This document shows positions 6,661-7,043 of a stretch of DNA of 7,043 bases, piece after piece (positions within the stretch are counted from its first letter, which is position 1; every line of letters starts with the position of its first letter). Where the stretch lies: positions 1 through 7,043 of the forward strand of contig VGWY01000137.1 in NCBI GenBank assembly GCA_016873575.1, written 5' to 3'. The notes beneath the pieces were generated by a model, which saw only the letters and a list, made by a program, of their open reading frames with translations, did no database searches and was not told the origin of the DNA. This stretch comes from Nitrospira sp. Lineage in GTDB: Bacteria; Nitrospirota; Thermodesulfovibrionia; Thermodesulfovibrionales; SM23-35. Made by a program: the position numbers and the translations under genes.

Positions 6661-6685
6661 TGTCATTCCCGCTTGACGGGAATCC
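6661..6685 (+). repeat. TGTCATTCCCG palindromic repeat, intact copy
   Basis: TGTC is followed by the stem ATTCCCG (6665-6671), loop CTTGA (6672-6676) and CGGGAAT (6677-6683). A partial copy, TGTCATTCC, lies 19 nt upstream at 6642-6650. Hairpins of this form are, from memory, widespread intergenic repeats in several bacterial phyla. The matching unit at 6699-6754 is in the opposite orientation. Confidence 0.7.
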
Positions 6686-6698
6686 TTCATGAAGAAAG

Positions 6699-6754
6699 AT
6701 GCCGGACAAGCCCCGTTAGAAGCAATTCTTCTAACGGGGCAAGCCGGCATGACA
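6699..6754 (-). repeat. TGTCATGCCGG palindromic repeat, interrupted copy
   Basis: Read on the - strand, TGTC is followed by ATGCCGG, then CTTG, then a 29-bp palindrome (6739-6711), then CTTGT, then CCGGCAT. Without the 29 bp and one CTTG the unit has the same plan as 6661-6685: TGTC, a 7-bp stem and a 5-nt CTTGN loop. The stem bases differ between the two units but stay paired. With the intact copy it forms a head-to-head pair, like bacterial interspersed mosaic elements. Confidence 0.7.
6711..6739. repeat. 29-bp palindrome inserted in the loop of a palindromic repeat
   Basis: CCCCGTTAGAAG (6711-6722) and CTTCTAACGGGG (6728-6739) form a perfect 12-bp stem with a 5-nt loop (CAATT). The direct repeat CAAG flanks it on both sides (6707-6710 and 6740-6743), as a 4-bp target duplication would. 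No tract of T follows it on either strand, so it is not a typical terminator. Confidence 0.7.
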
Positions 6755-6836
6755 AAAACTTGCCTTTGATGGGGGTTTACTTATGAACTCCTTAGTGTTT
6801 ATTTCTCATATCTTGCATATCGCAGGCTTAGGATAA

Positions 6837-6989
6837 GCAGGACATAGCATTTAAGCGGATTCTCGTCCTGCACTAGGGTTTTTTACTTTGGGGACAGTCC
6901 CGATTCTACGACTCCACTTTGTTCCGTCCGTAAATCTGGGACAGTCCCCTCAAATACGACTGAGAATGAGCGAAAATGCTATGCCCTGC
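6837..6989. repeat. Inverted-repeat element, copy 2
   Basis: The arms 6837-6852 and 6974-6989 pair at 15 of 16 positions (core ACATAGCATTT / AAATGCTATG; the one mismatch is A6842 with C6984). As in the copy at 3056-3186, the arm is followed by a loop with AAGCGG on one side and GAGCGA on the other, then ATTCTC (6859-6864) pairs with GAGAAT (6962-6967). Sixteen bases, GAGAATGAGCGAAAAT, are identical in the two copies (3155-3170 and 6962-6977). The interiors differ in sequence and length, and this copy carries two GGGACAGTCCC motifs. It encodes no protein. Confidence 0.75.
6890..6949. repeat. GGGACAGTCCC pair inside element copy 2
   Basis: GGGACAGTCCC occurs at 6891-6901 and 6938-6948, preceded by an extra G in the first case and followed by an extra C in the second, so the 60-bp segment begins GGGG and ends CCCC. 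Each motif is itself a near-palindrome (GGGAC/GTCCC around one base), and the two can also pair with each other. The segment is absent from copy 1 and may be an insertion in copy 2. From memory, similar GGGACWGTCCC strings occur near REP-type transposase genes, but none is present here. Confidence 0.6.
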
Positions 6990-7043
6990 CTACATCCCAC
7001 ATGTGTTTTGTTGTTATTTCTTTTTCTTTGGTGTCTCTTTTGT

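Larger units (their letters stand above)
6617..7043. other. Non-coding, repeat-rich region upstream of archease
   Basis: I see no credible gene in these 427 bases. From left to right they hold a partial TGTCATTCC (6642-6650), a complete TGTCAT hairpin (6661-6685), an inverted, interrupted copy of it (6699-6754), about 80 bases of plain sequence (6755-6836), the second copy of the inverted-repeat element (6837-6989), and a T-rich end (7006-7043). The archease promoter must lie within or before these repeats; I found no convincing -35/-10 pair. Confidence 0.6.

Noticed and set aside
6783..6836. 17-codon ORF (MNSLVFISHILHIAGLG)
   Set aside because: Very short, in a repeat-rich gap, with only a G-run upstream and no recognisable motif.

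Overview
The window looks like a chromosomal segment of an anaerobic or thermophile-related bacterium of moderate to low G+C (I estimate low-to-mid 40s percent). An uncultured Nitrospirota or Desulfobacterota-like lineage fits the gene mix (CbiQ/CbiO cobalt-type ECF transporter, DUF401 membrane protein, RtcB with archease, PAS histidine kinase) and the intergenic palindromes of the TGTCATTCCCG type. That assignment is inference from memory; no rRNA or phylogenetic marker is present.

Layout. Positions 1-141 hold a CACAGAG-type repeat and a strong Shine-Dalgarno. Positions 142-245 hold what appears to be a collapsed cbiM: the exact CbiM amino-terminal signature (MHMADALL) followed by an early stop, and in another frame a hydrophobic/basic tail whose TGA overlaps the start of cbiQ. 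On the + strand cbiQ (242-1051), cbiO (1048-1785) and a DUF401 ten-helix-type membrane protein (1820-3010) follow as a tight cluster. Positions 3011-3209 are a convergent intergenic region with a second CACAGAG repeat and a 131-bp element bounded by a perfect 20-bp inverted repeat. On the - strand lie rtcB (4655-3210) and archease (6616-6158), the RNA ligase and its activating cofactor. Between them, on the + strand, is a soluble PAS histidine kinase (4791-6092). Positions 6617-7043 are non-coding and dense with repeats: a pair of related TGTCAT hairpins, one apparently split by a second palindrome, then a second copy of the 131-bp-type element.

How the genes work together. CbiQ and CbiO would form the energising half of a Co/Ni importer, but its substrate-binding half (CbiM) is missing here except for the remnant. 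RtcB joins 2',3'-cyclic-phosphate or 3'-phosphate RNA ends to 5'-OH ends, and archease supports its guanylylation and turnover. The kinase has no partner response regulator in the window, lacks the Mg-binding Asn of the N-box, and has a sharp G+C break between its PAS half (about 48-50%) and its transmitter half (about 35%), suggesting a mosaic gene.

Most worth a second look: the cbiM remnant with its intact ribosome binding site, the two-copy inverted-repeat element whose stems show compensatory changes, the palindrome-within-palindrome at 6699-6754, and the unusual kinase. I see no CRISPR array, tRNA, rRNA or transposase gene.
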